A program made the translations under genes and the position numbers. The notes beneath the pieces were generated by a model. The model was not told the origin of the DNA. It saw only the letters and a list, made by a program, of their open reading frames with translations, and ran no database searches. Shown here in pieces: positions 8,482-16,163 of a stretch of DNA of 37,217 bases. The stretch's first letter is position 1; each line of letters opens with the position of its first letter. Origin of the DNA: Candidatus Acidiferrales bacterium (GTDB taxonomy: Bacteria > Acidobacteriota > Terriglobia > Acidiferrales > UBA7541); assembly GCA_030038275.1 (NCBI GenBank), contig JASHPG010000188.1, positions 1-37,217 of the forward strand, in the 5' to 3' direction.

Positions 8482-8759
8482 TCCGCTCCCTGCCTGCCCG
8501 CCTATGGAGGGCTTGCCCGCCTCAGGTCGATCGCTCGCCGAAGTTTGGACTTGCCCGCCCCGCGCCGGTCGTCGGCCTGCCGCCTAGAACGCGTCCGGCC
8601 GCCGACGTGGGCCTACTAACCTAAGGCCGATGCCCGCTAGGGCGGGCCTACCCGCTAAAGGCGCGCTTGTCTCACCGAAGCCCCAGGCGGAGGAGAACTC
8701 GTCCTATCAAAATGCCAGCGCGCGAAGGCGGACGCTCCGCCTCAATCCCCTATTTTGGA
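8482..8759 (-). other. Long GC-rich leader upstream of tatA/B, no gene seen
   Basis: About 280 bases between the consensus promoter and tatA/B with no credible coding frame. On the minus strand it begins with a compact hairpin (GGCGGA, GCG, TCCGCC at 8728-8742) and contains several GC-rich inverted segments, including GCCCGC..GCGGGC around 8633-8655. I checked for recognisable RNase P, SRP, tmRNA or 6S cores by eye and saw none. It may be a structured 5' leader or a small RNA. Confidence 0.35.
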
Positions 8760-8788
8760 ATCATAGAAGAGGCGCAAGGGGGTGTCAA
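8760..8788 (-). promoter_or_regulatory. Consensus sigma70 promoter for tatA/B-tatC-M28
   Basis: On the minus strand TTGACA (complement of 8783-8788) is followed by exactly 17 bases and TATGAT (complement of 8760-8765). Both boxes and spacing are close to ideal. Transcription would start near 8753 and run toward tatA/B. Confidence 0.75.
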
Positions 8789-8927
8789 ACCGCGCCCTCT
8801 GGTCAAAATTTGAGTGACAGCGGCGGCTCGCTGGCAGATTCGCTTCGAGTCTTAGGGCGCCCAAGATCTCGGTATGTGAACGAGAGACTTTTCGGCATCC
8901 AACATCCAGCTTCGAGCCTCTAGCACG

Positions 8928-8936
8928 TGCTATACT
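8928..8936 (+). promoter_or_regulatory. Putative extended -10 promoter for the S41 protease gene
   Basis: TGCTATACT is an extended -10 located 28 bases before the ATG at 8965. No good -35 is visible. An AAGGA ribosome site follows at about 8954-8958. Confidence 0.45.
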
Positions 8937-8964
8937 GGCTCGCAGGATAAGCGCAAGGAATAGC

Positions 8965-10638
8965 ATGCCATCATCGCAATCGGCACCCTCCTCCCATGGA
9001 AACAAACTTCGTGGTTCGTCGGTCCGCGGAATTGTCATATTAGCGGCAGTTTTGGTGGTTTCTGCCCTGCTGGGTGGCCACTTCGGAGCCTCCGCCAACG
9101 CCGACCCAAGCCATTCGGGCGGCCTGCAGGGCTCCGTGAAGGATTTCACGCACGTCCTGGCCATCGTCGAAAAGAATTACGCCGAGCCCATCAACGTCGA
9201 CAAGGCCATCTACGACGGCGCAATCCCCGGCATGTTGCACGTCCTCGATCCCCACTCGCAGTTTTTCGATCCGCAGGAATACGCGCTCTTCGAGGAGGAA
9301 CAGGAAGGGAAATATTACGGCGTCGGGATGGTCGTCGAGCAGCGCGACAATCAGACCGTGGTCCAGGCGCCCTTCGTCAACTCGCCGGCTTACAAAGCAG
9401 GTATTCGTCCAGGCGACGTAATCCTGAAAGTGGACGGCAAGCCCTGCACAGGCCTCACCACCACTCAAGTCGCCGATCTGTTGAAAGGCCCGAGAGGCAC
9501 TTCCGTCCACATCGCGCTCGGACGCGAAGGCTGGTCCAAGCCCATTGAGGTCACTATCGTTCGCGCCGAGATTCCCCGCCCTGCGGTCGAGTACGCCGCC
9601 ATGGTGCGGCCCGGAATCGGCTACGTCCACGTCACCACCTTTAACGAAACTACCGACAGCGACCTCGAAAACGCGCTCCAGCAACTCGGCTATCCCGATT
9701 TGAAGGGCCTGATCATCGACCTCCGCGACAACGGCGGCGGCCTGCTCAACCAGTCCGTCGGCATGGCCGACATGTTCCTCGACAAGGGCCAGTTGGTCGT
9801 TTCTCATCGCGGCCGCTCGTCTCCCGAGCGTCGCTATTACGCCGTGCAGGGCAATCAGGGCGCGGACGTTCCACTGGTCGTGCTAATCAACAGCGGCAGC
9901 GCCTCCGCCTCCGAAATTTTCGCCGGCGCGATGCAGGATCACGACCGCGCGATGATCGTCGGCACCACCAGCTTCGGCAAGGGCCTGGTCGGCACTGAAT
10001 TTCCACTGAGCTACAACACTGCGCTGCTTTTGATCACCGCGCGCTACTACACGCCCAGCGGCCGCTCCATCCAGCGCAACTATAAGAATGAAACGCTCTA
10101 CGACTATCACTACAATCCGCAGCCGCCGCAATCGCCACAGGTGAAACTCACCGACACGGGCCGCACCGTGTACGGCGGCGGAGGCATCACGCCGGATATC
10201 GTCGTCAATATGCCCAAGCCCGACGACTTCCAGCAGTTGCTCGAGCGCCGCGGCGTCATGTATCCCACGGACCTGCCCCCGCAAGGCGTGGGCGACTTCG
10301 CGCGCTACTACCTGAGCCAGCGCCCGGACGTCACGAAGGATTTTGAAGTTGACGATGCCGTGATTGCGCAGCTGAAAAAATTCCTCGCGCAGGAACACAT
10401 CGAAGTCACCGATCAGCAGATTCAGCGCAATCTTCCGTATCTGAAGTGGGAGATCAAGCGCGAGGTCTTCACCAGCGTCTTCGGTCTCGACGCCGGTTAT
10501 AAAGTTGCGCTCGAAAACGATCCGCAGCTCGATAAAGCCATCAGCGCCCTGCCCGCGGCGGACGACCTCTACGCGAGAGCCCGCAAAGTGGACGCCGAAC
10601 GCGCTGCTGCCGTCTCAACTAACCCCAACGAGCCTTAG
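8965..10638 (+). CDS. ctpA: S41-family C-terminal processing protease with PDZ domain
   Basis: Serine protease of the CtpA/Tsp type that trims or degrades exported proteins from their C-terminal ends. The 557-residue protein has an N-terminal membrane anchor or signal (about residues 21-45), a helical region, a PDZ domain (about 115-200, with YYGVGMVVEQ and GIRPGDVILKVDG), and the S41 core. The catalytic serine is Ser314 in NSGSASASEIF and the lysine base is Lys339 in TSFGKGLVGT; the 25-residue spacing matches the E. coli Tsp and plant CtpA pairs. A C-terminal extension (about 430-557) is helical and of unknown role. The ATG is preceded by AAGGA six bases upstream. It is monocistronic and followed by repeats. 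Confidence 0.95.
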   Translation: MPSSQSAPSSHGNKLRGSSVRGIVILAAVLVVSALLGGHFGASANADPSHSGGLQGSVKDFTHVLAIVEKNYAEPINVDKAIYDGAIPGMLHVLDPHSQFFDPQEYALFEEEQEGKYYGVGMVVEQRDNQTVVQAPFVNSPAYKAGIRPGDVILKVDGKPCTGLTTTQVADLLKGPRGTSVHIALGREGWSKPIEVTIVRAEIPRPAVEYAAMVRPGIGYVHVTTFNETTDSDLENALQQLGYPDLKGLIIDLRDNGGGLLNQSVGMADMFLDKGQLVVSHRGRSSPERRYYAVQGNQGADVPLVVLINSGSASASEIFAGAMQDHDRAMIVGTTSFGKGLVGTEFPLSYNTALLLITARYYTPSGRSIQRNYKNETLYDYHYNPQPPQSPQVKLTDTGRTVYGGGGITPDIVVNMPKPDDFQQLLERRGVMYPTDLPPQGVGDFARYYLSQRPDVTKDFEVDDAVIAQLKKFLAQEHIEVTDQQIQRNLPYLKWEIKREVFTSVFGLDAGYKVALENDPQLDKAISALPAADDLYARARKVDAERAAAVSTNPNEP

Positions 10639-10702
10639 TCGAGCGGGCCCCCACTCAAACGTATTCGCGGAGTCAACGAAATCTAGCTGGGCTTTCAGCG
10701 TA

Positions 10703-10724
10703 GGGGCACGGCATGGCTGTGCCC
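10703..10724. repeat. Palindromic GGGGCACGGC..GCTGTGCCC repeat
   Basis: A near-perfect palindrome (GGGGCACGGCATGGCTGTGC plus CC). Related palindromes occur at 20641-20660 and 21712-21731. It lies between convergent genes and could fold as a weak terminator hairpin, but has no T-tract. Confidence 0.6.
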
Positions 10725-10761
10725 GCTATCATCGGCCTCACGCCCAGCGTGCGAGAGGCAC

Positions 10762-10801
10762 TTCATTCTGACGAGCAAAGCGACGAAGGATATCTCTTCT
10801 T
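10762..10801 (+). repeat. Short dispersed repeat, copy G
   Basis: TTCATTCTGACGAGC followed by AAAGCGACGAAGGATATCTC. It resembles a compact form of the TGTCATCC...GGATCTGC family found elsewhere in the window, without the central palindrome. Confidence 0.45.
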
Positions 10802-10852
10802 CCAACCCGCTATAAGGACCTACCGCGTCCACGTTCAAGCACTCTTGCCACG

Positions 10853-11863
10853 CTACTTCTTCGCGTCAGTTTCGATTTCGATCTGCGAGAGCCGCGTCTT
10901 TGCCGTTTGCCAATCGGCATTGTGCGGCGCCATCTTGACGAATTTTCGCAATTCGCTGGCTTCATCATCCGGCTTCTTTTCCACGTCGTAAATTTGCGCC
11001 AGCAGCATGTGCACCTGCGGAAGGTGATTCCACTTGTCGAGCTTTTCGGCCGATAGGGCGTATAGCTTCGCTTGATCCACGCGCCTCAAATGGAAATCCG
11101 CCGTCGCCGTGTATAAAAAAGCGTACGGATCGGTGGCCGGATCGAGCGTCAGCGCGTGGTTCGCCAGCGAGTACGCTTCATCCCAATCGTTCGCGCTCGC
11201 GGCGAATTCCGCCAGGCAAATGTACGGAGGCGCGTAATGGGGATCGGCATGCTTTCCGTTCTGGCACGCCTCGATCGCTTCGGGATCCTTATGATCGGCA
11301 CGCAGGATCTGCCCCAGCATCACCCACGCGGCCGCATAGTCGGGATAAATCTTCACCGCTTTGCGCGCGTGCTCTTCCGCTGACCTCAACCTGTTATCCT
11401 TGAAATCTCCGCATGCCTTCTGGAATTCGCGGCTTGCTTTACCGGGCACTTCCAGCCGCGCAACGCTCACCGTCGGGCTATCCACGGCCGCCGCCGTCCA
11501 CGTCTGGCACGATTCGGCCTCGATCAACCTGCTGGTATCAACGGGCATCAGCGGCACCATGCCCAAACCCGCCTCCATGGCCTCCAGCGGATCGCCAGGA
11601 GTCGCGTTACCCAGGTCCGGATTGCTCGGCGAAGTGTTTTGAGGAAAGTTAGAGTGCGGAAATTGCTGATCCGGATCTCCGCTTCCCGGCCACTGCTGCT
11701 GCGCGCCCGCCGGTTGTGGCATCGCAAGAAACATCGCCAAGAGCGCGCACGCGGGAAGAATTGCGAAAATCGAACTGCGCCCGCGCATCAAGCCGCGCGT
11801 GCCGCGCGTCCTCTGGCGAGGCGCGCTGGGAGTCCCGGCCTGGACCTGGGTCTCCATGACCAC
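10853..11863 (-). CDS. Secreted TPR-repeat protein, unknown role
   Basis: A 336-residue protein with a basic N-terminus followed by a hydrophobic signal (SIFAILPACALLAMFLAMP, about 31-49) and a probable cleavage after AGAQ. A Gln/Pro/Asn-rich low-complexity stretch (about 55-95) precedes the folded part. From about residue 145 there are four to five tetratricopeptide-like repeats, for example AEEHARKAVKIYPDYAAAWVMLGQIL, EAIEACQNGKHADPHYAPPY and AYSLANHALTLDPATDPYAFL. Such proteins are scaffolds for protein-protein contact in the periplasm or cell surface; no enzymatic motif is visible. Convergent with the S41 protease gene and divergent from the PilT-like gene. ATG codons at 11863 and 11857 are alternative starts. 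Confidence 0.85.
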   Translation of the reverse strand: MVMETQVQAGTPSAPRQRTRGTRGLMRGRSSIFAILPACALLAMFLAMPQPAGAQQQWPGSGDPDQQFPHSNFPQNTSPSNPDLGNATPGDPLEAMEAGLGMVPLMPVDTSRLIEAESCQTWTAAAVDSPTVSVARLEVPGKASREFQKACGDFKDNRLRSAEEHARKAVKIYPDYAAAWVMLGQILRADHKDPEAIEACQNGKHADPHYAPPYICLAEFAASANDWDEAYSLANHALTLDPATDPYAFLYTATADFHLRRVDQAKLYALSAEKLDKWNHLPQVHMLLAQIYDVEKKPDDEASELRKFVKMAPHNADWQTAKTRLSQIEIETDAKK

Positions 11864-12068
11864 TCGATACTACGCCCAAAAAAGTTTCGGATAGGAAAAT
11901 TTTTGCCCGCTTCGGCGCTCGGCGGCGGATCATCCCATGGACGGTATTCTTTGTTAACACCACCGCGACTTCGCCCGCACTTTTCTAGCGATTGCCGTCA
12001 TAATGCACTTGCCTCAAGCGATGAAAGTTTCGTCGCTCCCCTTCAGGTTGTCACCCAGGGACCCGTAT

Positions 12069-13334
12069 ATGGACACAGCAACTGCCACAGCACCACCGAG
12101 TCAAGCCGCCGCGCCCGTTTCAACAGCAGCAATCATTGCCGCTATGCTGCAAGCCGCGCCGCGCACCAGCGACCTGGTCTTTTCACCGGGCCGCGCTCCG
12201 CAAGTCGAGTTGCACGGCAAATTGACGCAGCTGAAAATCACCGGCGTCGGCATTCTAGGCGCCGAAGACACCGCGCGCATCGCCGCCGACCTGATCGGCC
12301 GCAATACGCACGCCGTCGAAAAGCTCAAGCAGGACGGCTCCTGCGACATTTCCTACAGCCTTCCAAAAATTTCCCGCTTCCGCGTCAACGTCTTCACGCA
12401 GCGCGGCAGTTGCGCCATCGTCATGCGCGTTGTGCCCAGCACCGTCCCGGACTTCGCCGCGCTCAATCTTCCTCCGCAGCTTCAGGACGCCGCCGCGCTG
12501 CGGCCCGGCATCGTTCTCGTCACCGGCCCCACCGGCAGCGGAAAATCCTCCACGCTCGCGGCCTTCGTGAACAAGATCAACGAGGAAACCGCCTGCCACG
12601 TCATCACCATCGAAGACCCGATCGAGTTCATCCATCAGCACAAAAAAGCCACCATTCACCAGCGCGAGCTTTACACCGACACGCCGACGTTCGCCGTCGC
12701 TTTACGCGCCGCCTTGCGCCAGGCGCCCAAGCTGATTCTCGTGGGCGAAATTCGCGACCGCGAAACCATGGAAACGGCGCTCGAAGCCTCCGAAACCGGC
12801 CACCTGGTTTTTTCCACGCTCCACACCATCGACGCGTCTAAAACCATCGAGCGAATCGTCGGCATCTTTCCGCTCGCCGAACAGGCCACCATCCGCATGC
12901 GCTTCTCGAAATCGTTCCGCTACATCGTCTCGCAGCGGCTGATTCCCAAGCGCGACAGCAAAGGCCGCGCCGCCGTCTTTGAAATTCTGCGCTCCACTCT
13001 GCGCACGCGCGAATACGTCCAGAAGGGCGAAAGCGAGGGCAAATCGCTGCTCGACGCGATTCGCGACGGCTCCGTGGATGGAATGCAGTGCTTCGACGAT
13101 GAAATCGAGAAGCTGATTCGCTCCGGCGCGATCGACATGGAGACCGGCCTGAGCTATGCAACCAATGCCGGCAATTTGCGTCTGCAACTGGCTGATTTGC
13201 TCGAATCGGAGCAGCCCCAGCCACAAGCAAAAGCGGAAACCACGCCAGCGGAAGTAGCCGGGCGCGCCAGCGATTCCGCCTCCGCGAAAGAAACGCGCGT
13301 CATACCCGATCCCGCCCTCGAACTCACACGCTGA
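12069..13334 (+). CDS. pilT: PilT/PilU-type pilus retraction ATPase
   Basis: Hexameric secretion ATPase of the type IV pilus retraction class. I prefer the ATG at 12069, which has AGGGA seven bases upstream; an ATG at 12003 is in frame but lacks a ribosome site. Motifs appear in family order: Walker A GPTGSGKSST, the Asp box TIEDPIEF, Walker B ILVGEIRD, and the His box GHLVFSTLHT with an arginine finger in RIVGIFP. The C-terminal segment DAIRDGSVDGMQCFDDEI departs from the PilT AIRNLIREGK motif and is closer to PilU, so it may be an accessory retraction ATPase. The last 45 residues are low-complexity. No other pilus gene is in the window, so it is isolated here. Confidence 0.9.
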   Translation: MDTATATAPPSQAAAPVSTAAIIAAMLQAAPRTSDLVFSPGRAPQVELHGKLTQLKITGVGILGAEDTARIAADLIGRNTHAVEKLKQDGSCDISYSLPKISRFRVNVFTQRGSCAIVMRVVPSTVPDFAALNLPPQLQDAAALRPGIVLVTGPTGSGKSSTLAAFVNKINEETACHVITIEDPIEFIHQHKKATIHQRELYTDTPTFAVALRAALRQAPKLILVGEIRDRETMETALEASETGHLVFSTLHTIDASKTIERIVGIFPLAEQATIRMRFSKSFRYIVSQRLIPKRDSKGRAAVFEILRSTLRTREYVQKGESEGKSLLDAIRDGSVDGMQCFDDEIEKLIRSGAIDMETGLSYATNAGNLRLQLADLLESEQPQPQAKAETTPAEVAGRASDSASAKETRVIPDPALELTR

Positions 13335-13392
13335 CTTTGTCGTCCCGATTTCCCGCCGCGCGCATTTTCCGGCGGTTTCCGCGGGAACTAAA

Positions 13393-13401
13393 TGCTAAAA
13401 T
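13393..13401 (+). promoter_or_regulatory. Putative extended -10 promoter of tRNA-Ala
   Basis: TGCTAAAAT, an extended -10, lies 20 bases before the first tRNA base. It lies in the gap between the PilT-like stop codon and the tRNA and has no strong -35. Confidence 0.5.
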
Positions 13402-13421
13402 CGACTCCCACACCGTTATTC

Positions 13422-13497
13422 GGGCGTGTAGCTCAGCTGGGAGAGCGCCTCGTTCGCAACGAGGAGGTCGGGGGTTCGAGCCCCCCCACGTCCACCA
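13422..13497 (+). tRNA. tRNA-Ala (anticodon CGC)
   Basis: A complete 76-base cloverleaf with encoded CCA. Acceptor GGGCGTG pairs with CACGTCC with one G-U pair; D arm GCTC/GAGC; anticodon stem CCTCG/CGAGG with loop TTCGCAA, giving anticodon CGC for the alanine codon GCG; T arm GGGGG/CCCCC with loop TTCGAGC. The variable loop is AGGTC. All invariant positions expected in a bacterial elongator tRNA are present. Confidence 0.97.
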
Positions 13498-13516
13498 AAC
13501 GCCCCGCAAATCGCTG

Positions 13517-14377
13517 CTACTTGCCTTTGATCGAGAGCAGTTCGACTTCGAAAATCAGCGTCTGGTTCGGACCGATCACTCCGCCCGCGCCGCGCGTCCC
13601 ATAGGCCAGGTCAGCGGGAATAAACAACTGCCACTTCGATCCCACCGGCATCAACTGCAGCGCCTCAGTCCAGCCCTTAATCACGCCGCTCACCGGAAAA
13701 GTGGCCGGCTGGCCGCGCTTGTACGAACTGTCAAACTCCTGCCCGTTGAGGAACGTGCCGCGATAATTGCAGACGACCGTGTCGCCCGCAGTCGGCTTCG
13801 GCCCGGTGCCCTGCTTTTCCACTTTGTATTGCAGGCCGCTCGGCAGCGCCACCACGCCCTCTTTGGCCTTGTTCGCGGCGAGAAAATCCTGACCTTCCTT
13901 CATGTTCGCCTCCGCGGCTTTTTGCTGTTGTTGCTGCTGCTTCAGGTCCGCTTCCGCGGAAAGCTGCTTCAACTCTGTTTCCGCCTGATCGTCGGTGAGT
14001 TGCGCTTTCCCGCCGCTCAGCTCATCCTTGAATCCCTGCACCAGAGCGGCGTTGTCCAGATCGACGGGCTGATCCTTCAGCCTGCGCGCGATGTTCATCC
14101 CCAGCGCGTAGCTTTCTTTTTGCTTGTCGGTCGTCAGCGTTGACGAGGCCGCTGCGGATTTTGACGATGTCGCATGATGCGTCGTGCCGTGCGAGGTGGC
14201 CTGCCCTGAGGAGGCAGAGGCCGACGAATGGGTCGCCGCACCTGGTTGAGTTGTGGATGCTTGACGAGCGAACGCCGTCCCAGCGGGCCCTAGTCCCGCG
14301 AAATAAAAGACTCCCAGCAGGAGCCCGGCCCCGCTAATCCCGATGCCATTCAGAATACTTTTTTGTGTAAAGCGCAT
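13517..14377 (-). CDS. Exported FKBP-type peptidyl-prolyl isomerase (Mip/FkpA-like)
   Basis: Proline isomerase that assists folding of exported proteins. From the ATG at 14377 the product is 286 residues: a signal or anchor (about 8-35), a Ser/Thr/Ala/His-rich linker, an N-terminal dimerisation helix region starting TDKQKESYALGMNIARRLKDQ as in Mip and FkpA, a coiled, Gln-rich helix (DLKQQQQQQKAAEAN), and a C-terminal FKBP domain from about residue 190. FKBP motifs include VVCNYRGTFLNGQEFDSS, VIKGWTEALQLMPVGSKWQL and IPADLAYGTRGAGGVIGPNQ, with the usual binding-pocket residues. The frame is open for a further 190 codons upstream, but that stretch is low-quality and repeat-like, and I treat it as non-coding. 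Confidence 0.92.
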   Translation of the reverse strand: MRFTQKSILNGIGISGAGLLLGVFYFAGLGPAGTAFARQASTTQPGAATHSSASASSGQATSHGTTHHATSSKSAAASSTLTTDKQKESYALGMNIARRLKDQPVDLDNAALVQGFKDELSGGKAQLTDDQAETELKQLSAEADLKQQQQQQKAAEANMKEGQDFLAANKAKEGVVALPSGLQYKVEKQGTGPKPTAGDTVVCNYRGTFLNGQEFDSSYKRGQPATFPVSGVIKGWTEALQLMPVGSKWQLFIPADLAYGTRGAGGVIGPNQTLIFEVELLSIKGK

Positions 14378-15057
14378 CTGTCGATTCTCACATCGTTCAA
14401 GTGAATTAGCAAATCGCTGACATTCCGGTTGCAGGCTGCTGAATGGGCTTCTGCTCCCCCACGGAAAGACGAACTTTCGGCGAACGGAAGTGTCTCGGGT
14501 AGGACGGTACTCGACCGTTTGTTTTCTGTAACTTACGCGTGATTCTACTCGTTCGGTGTCTCGGGTAGATGATTCTAAAACTGGGTGACTTTTGAGGCGT
14601 GAAGCGTGATTCGTAAGGCGCAAAACCAGGGCGGAGTGTCCGCGCGGAGCACTGAAAAACTCGAGATTTTGATGCACCGGGACGTTCCGCCCTTTGATTT
14701 TCAGTGGCTTTATTTTCAGCGAGTTACGTGCGTGCAAGGTTGATTGGCTGTTCCGCCCTTTGGGCAGCGACTTTTGAGTGGTAAGTATCAATTGGCGGGA
14801 ATCGGATTCTTCGCGCGGATGAGGATGCGCCGTTTGAGCAGAGATCTCCCGGCGACTGGCGGGAGCCGCGTCAGCGGTAGAGAACAATTCTTCGGTCACG
14901 TTGTCTCCTTCCCCTCGCCTCCACTCGGAGCGAGCACGACGCTCAGCGCACATAACAACAGATTCACCTTAACAAATTGCGAAGCGGTGTCCAGCGGAAA
15001 GAAGTACAGGTGAAGTACAGTGCTAGGACTACCTGTCCCTGCGGATTTCTAATTTCG
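14378..15057. other. Gap between FKBP gene and CRISPR array; possible gene remnant
   Basis: No complete gene is seen in these 680 bases. On the minus strand a GTG at 14899 has a strong AAGGAG five bases upstream and opens a frame starting VTEELFSTADAAPASRREIS; after about 40 codons it runs into repeat-like text and then stays open into the FKBP gene. This could be the 5' end of a lost gene. Segments such as GAGGCGTGAAGCGTGATTCG (14595 region) look like generic intergenic repeats. The part closest to the array (about 14950-15057) is AT-richer and would be the leader if new spacers enter at this end. ACAGGT...ACCTGT at about 15006-15036 forms a small inverted pair. Confidence 0.4.
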
Positions 15058-15075
15058 AGCGGTTCCCGGCAAACC
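15058..15075 (-). repeat. 18-bp inverted partial CRISPR repeat abutting repeat 1
   Basis: AGCGGTTCCCGGCAAACC at 15058-15075 is the exact reverse complement of positions 6-23 of repeat 1 (15081-15098). Only the five bases GCTAT at the start of repeat 1 separate the arms, so any transcript crossing it would form an 18-bp perfect hairpin. It ends on the base before the array begins. It is an anti-repeat fragment distinct from the tracrRNA gene. Confidence 0.85.
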
Positions 15076-15769
15076 GCTATGGTTTGCCGGGAACCGCTGC
15101 TGAGATACACTCGCGATGATCAGTACCGCGCCTGCCACAATGCTATGGTTTGCCGGGAACCGCTGCTGAGATACACTGTCTACGATGATTGCGGCAACAA
15201 TTTCAAGCTATGGTTTGCCGGGAACCGCTGCTGAGATACACTATGCTCGTCGTAACTGTCAATCGTCCACGCGGCTATGGTTTGCCGGGAACCGCTGCTG
15301 AGATACACTTTGCCACGCGTCTTCCCCGGCTTTTACCAAGCTATGGTTTGCCGGGAACCGCTGCTGAGATACACTCGGATTCACAGATGATGACCCAGAG
15401 TATATGCTATGGTTTGCCGGGAACCGCTGCTGAGATACACTGCTTGGGAGCTTGCCAACTTCGCCTTCGCGCTATGGTTTGCCGGGAACCGCTGCTGAGA
15501 TACACTTCCGCCGGGAAATTCCAGGAGCAAATCGCAGCTATGGTTTGCCGGGAACCGCTGCTGAGATACACTGTGACGGCCAAGTTGGGCCACGCGGTCG
15601 GCGCTATGGTTTGCCGGGAACCGCTGCTGAGATACACTGCCACATGCGCGCGCGCTCCCGGTCGAAGGGCTATGGTTTGCCGGGAACCGCTGCTGAGATA
15701 CACTAAATTCGCCGTTTTGTGGGCGATAGCTAAGCTATGGTTTGCCGGGAACCGCTGCTGAGATACACT
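15076..15769 (+). CRISPR. Type II-C CRISPR array: 11 repeats, 10 spacers
   Basis: The repeat is 36 bp, beginning GCTATGGTTTGCCGGGAACC and ending GCTGCTGAGATACACT. Starts are 15076, 15142, 15207, 15274, 15340, 15406, 15471, 15537, 15603, 15669 and 15734; all copies look identical by eye. Spacers are 29-31 bp and all different. Plus-strand reading is favoured because the divergent tracrRNA anti-repeat is complementary to this strand and because the repeat ends in TACACT, like the TACAAT/TATAAT ends of other II-C repeats. Thus the array runs toward cas2, convergent with the cas operon. Each repeat contains TTGCCG, 16 bases, then TACACT, a plausible internal promoter as known in Neisseria. The spacer sources are not identifiable here. 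Confidence 0.99.
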
Positions 15770-15771
15770 GG

Positions 15772-15813
15772 TCCCGCCGGAAGAGTATGAAAACCGGCGG
15801 GATGACTCCTTTT
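15772..15813 (+). terminator. Hairpin between array and cas2, possible terminator
   Basis: TCCCGCCGG at 15772-15780 pairs with CCGGCGGGA at 15794-15802 (9 bp, 13-base loop). On the plus strand a short run of four T follows at 15810-15813, eight bases after the stem, so it is a weak intrinsic terminator for array transcripts. It lies two bases past the last repeat and six bases before the cas2 stop codon. Confidence 0.5.
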
Positions 15814-15818
15814 AGACT

Positions 15819-16163
15819 TCAGAAAAGCATCATCTGGTGGGGCGGATCTTCCGCCCGCTCGCGCTTTTTGCCGACGTAAACCTCCATTTTTTCAAACTGT
15901 CGATCCGTGAGCGCGACAACACGCACCTGTCCATGATTCGGCAGAGCGTCGCGGACGCGCGACCGATAGACGCGCTCGGCTTCCTCGCTGGCGACGTAGT
16001 GAACGTACACGGAATATTGCAGCATCGTAAAACCCTCCTTCAGGAGTGTTTTTCTGAACTGCGTATACTCCTTCCGAAGGGCCGGTTCATCGACGGGCAA
16101 GTCGAACATAGCAAATAGCCACATGGCTCTGTATCCGGAGAGGGCGTGTTGATGGCGGGGCAT
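15819..16163 (-). CDS. cas2: CRISPR-associated endonuclease Cas2
   Basis: Small ferredoxin-fold protein that bridges two Cas1 dimers in the spacer-integration complex. The 114-residue product contains MWLFAMFDLPVDEPALRKEY with the conserved first-strand Asp (Asp21), then FRKTLLKEGFTMLQYSVYVHYV and VRVVALTDRQFEKMEVYVG, all typical of the type II Cas2 branch. Its ATG shares one base with the cas1 stop (TAATG arrangement), so translation is probably coupled. An internal ATG at codon 14 would give a start nearer the usual Cas2 N-terminus. It is the last gene of the operon; the array follows on the other strand after a hairpin. Confidence 0.97.
   Translation of the reverse strand: MPRHQHALSGYRAMWLFAMFDLPVDEPALRKEYTQFRKTLLKEGFTMLQYSVYVHYVASEEAERVYRSRVRDALPNHGQVRVVALTDRQFEKMEVYVGKKRERAEDPPHQMMLF

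Noticed and set aside
8482..8759. 6S, RNase P, SRP or tmRNA gene in the tat leader
   Set aside because: None of the conserved core motifs of these RNAs was recognised; kept only as an unexplained structured leader.
13324..13509. Minus-strand frame starting MRGVWWTWGGSNPRPPRCERG
   Set aside because: It is the antisense of tRNA-Ala; this peptide is a common artefact over tRNA genes.
14378..14953. N-terminal extension of the FKBP protein by about 190 residues
   Set aside because: The added part is Ser/Arg-rich, repeat-like and lacks a signal peptide, whereas the ATG at 14377 gives a clean exported FKBP.
15112..15733. Self-targeting spacers against genes in this window
   Set aside because: By eye no spacer matches another part of the window; this was not an exhaustive search.
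15189..15761. Long frames across the CRISPR array giving proteins with repeated YGLPGTAAEIH or YLSSGSRQTI units
   Set aside because: They are translations of the 36-bp repeat and spacers; periodicity is fully explained by the array.
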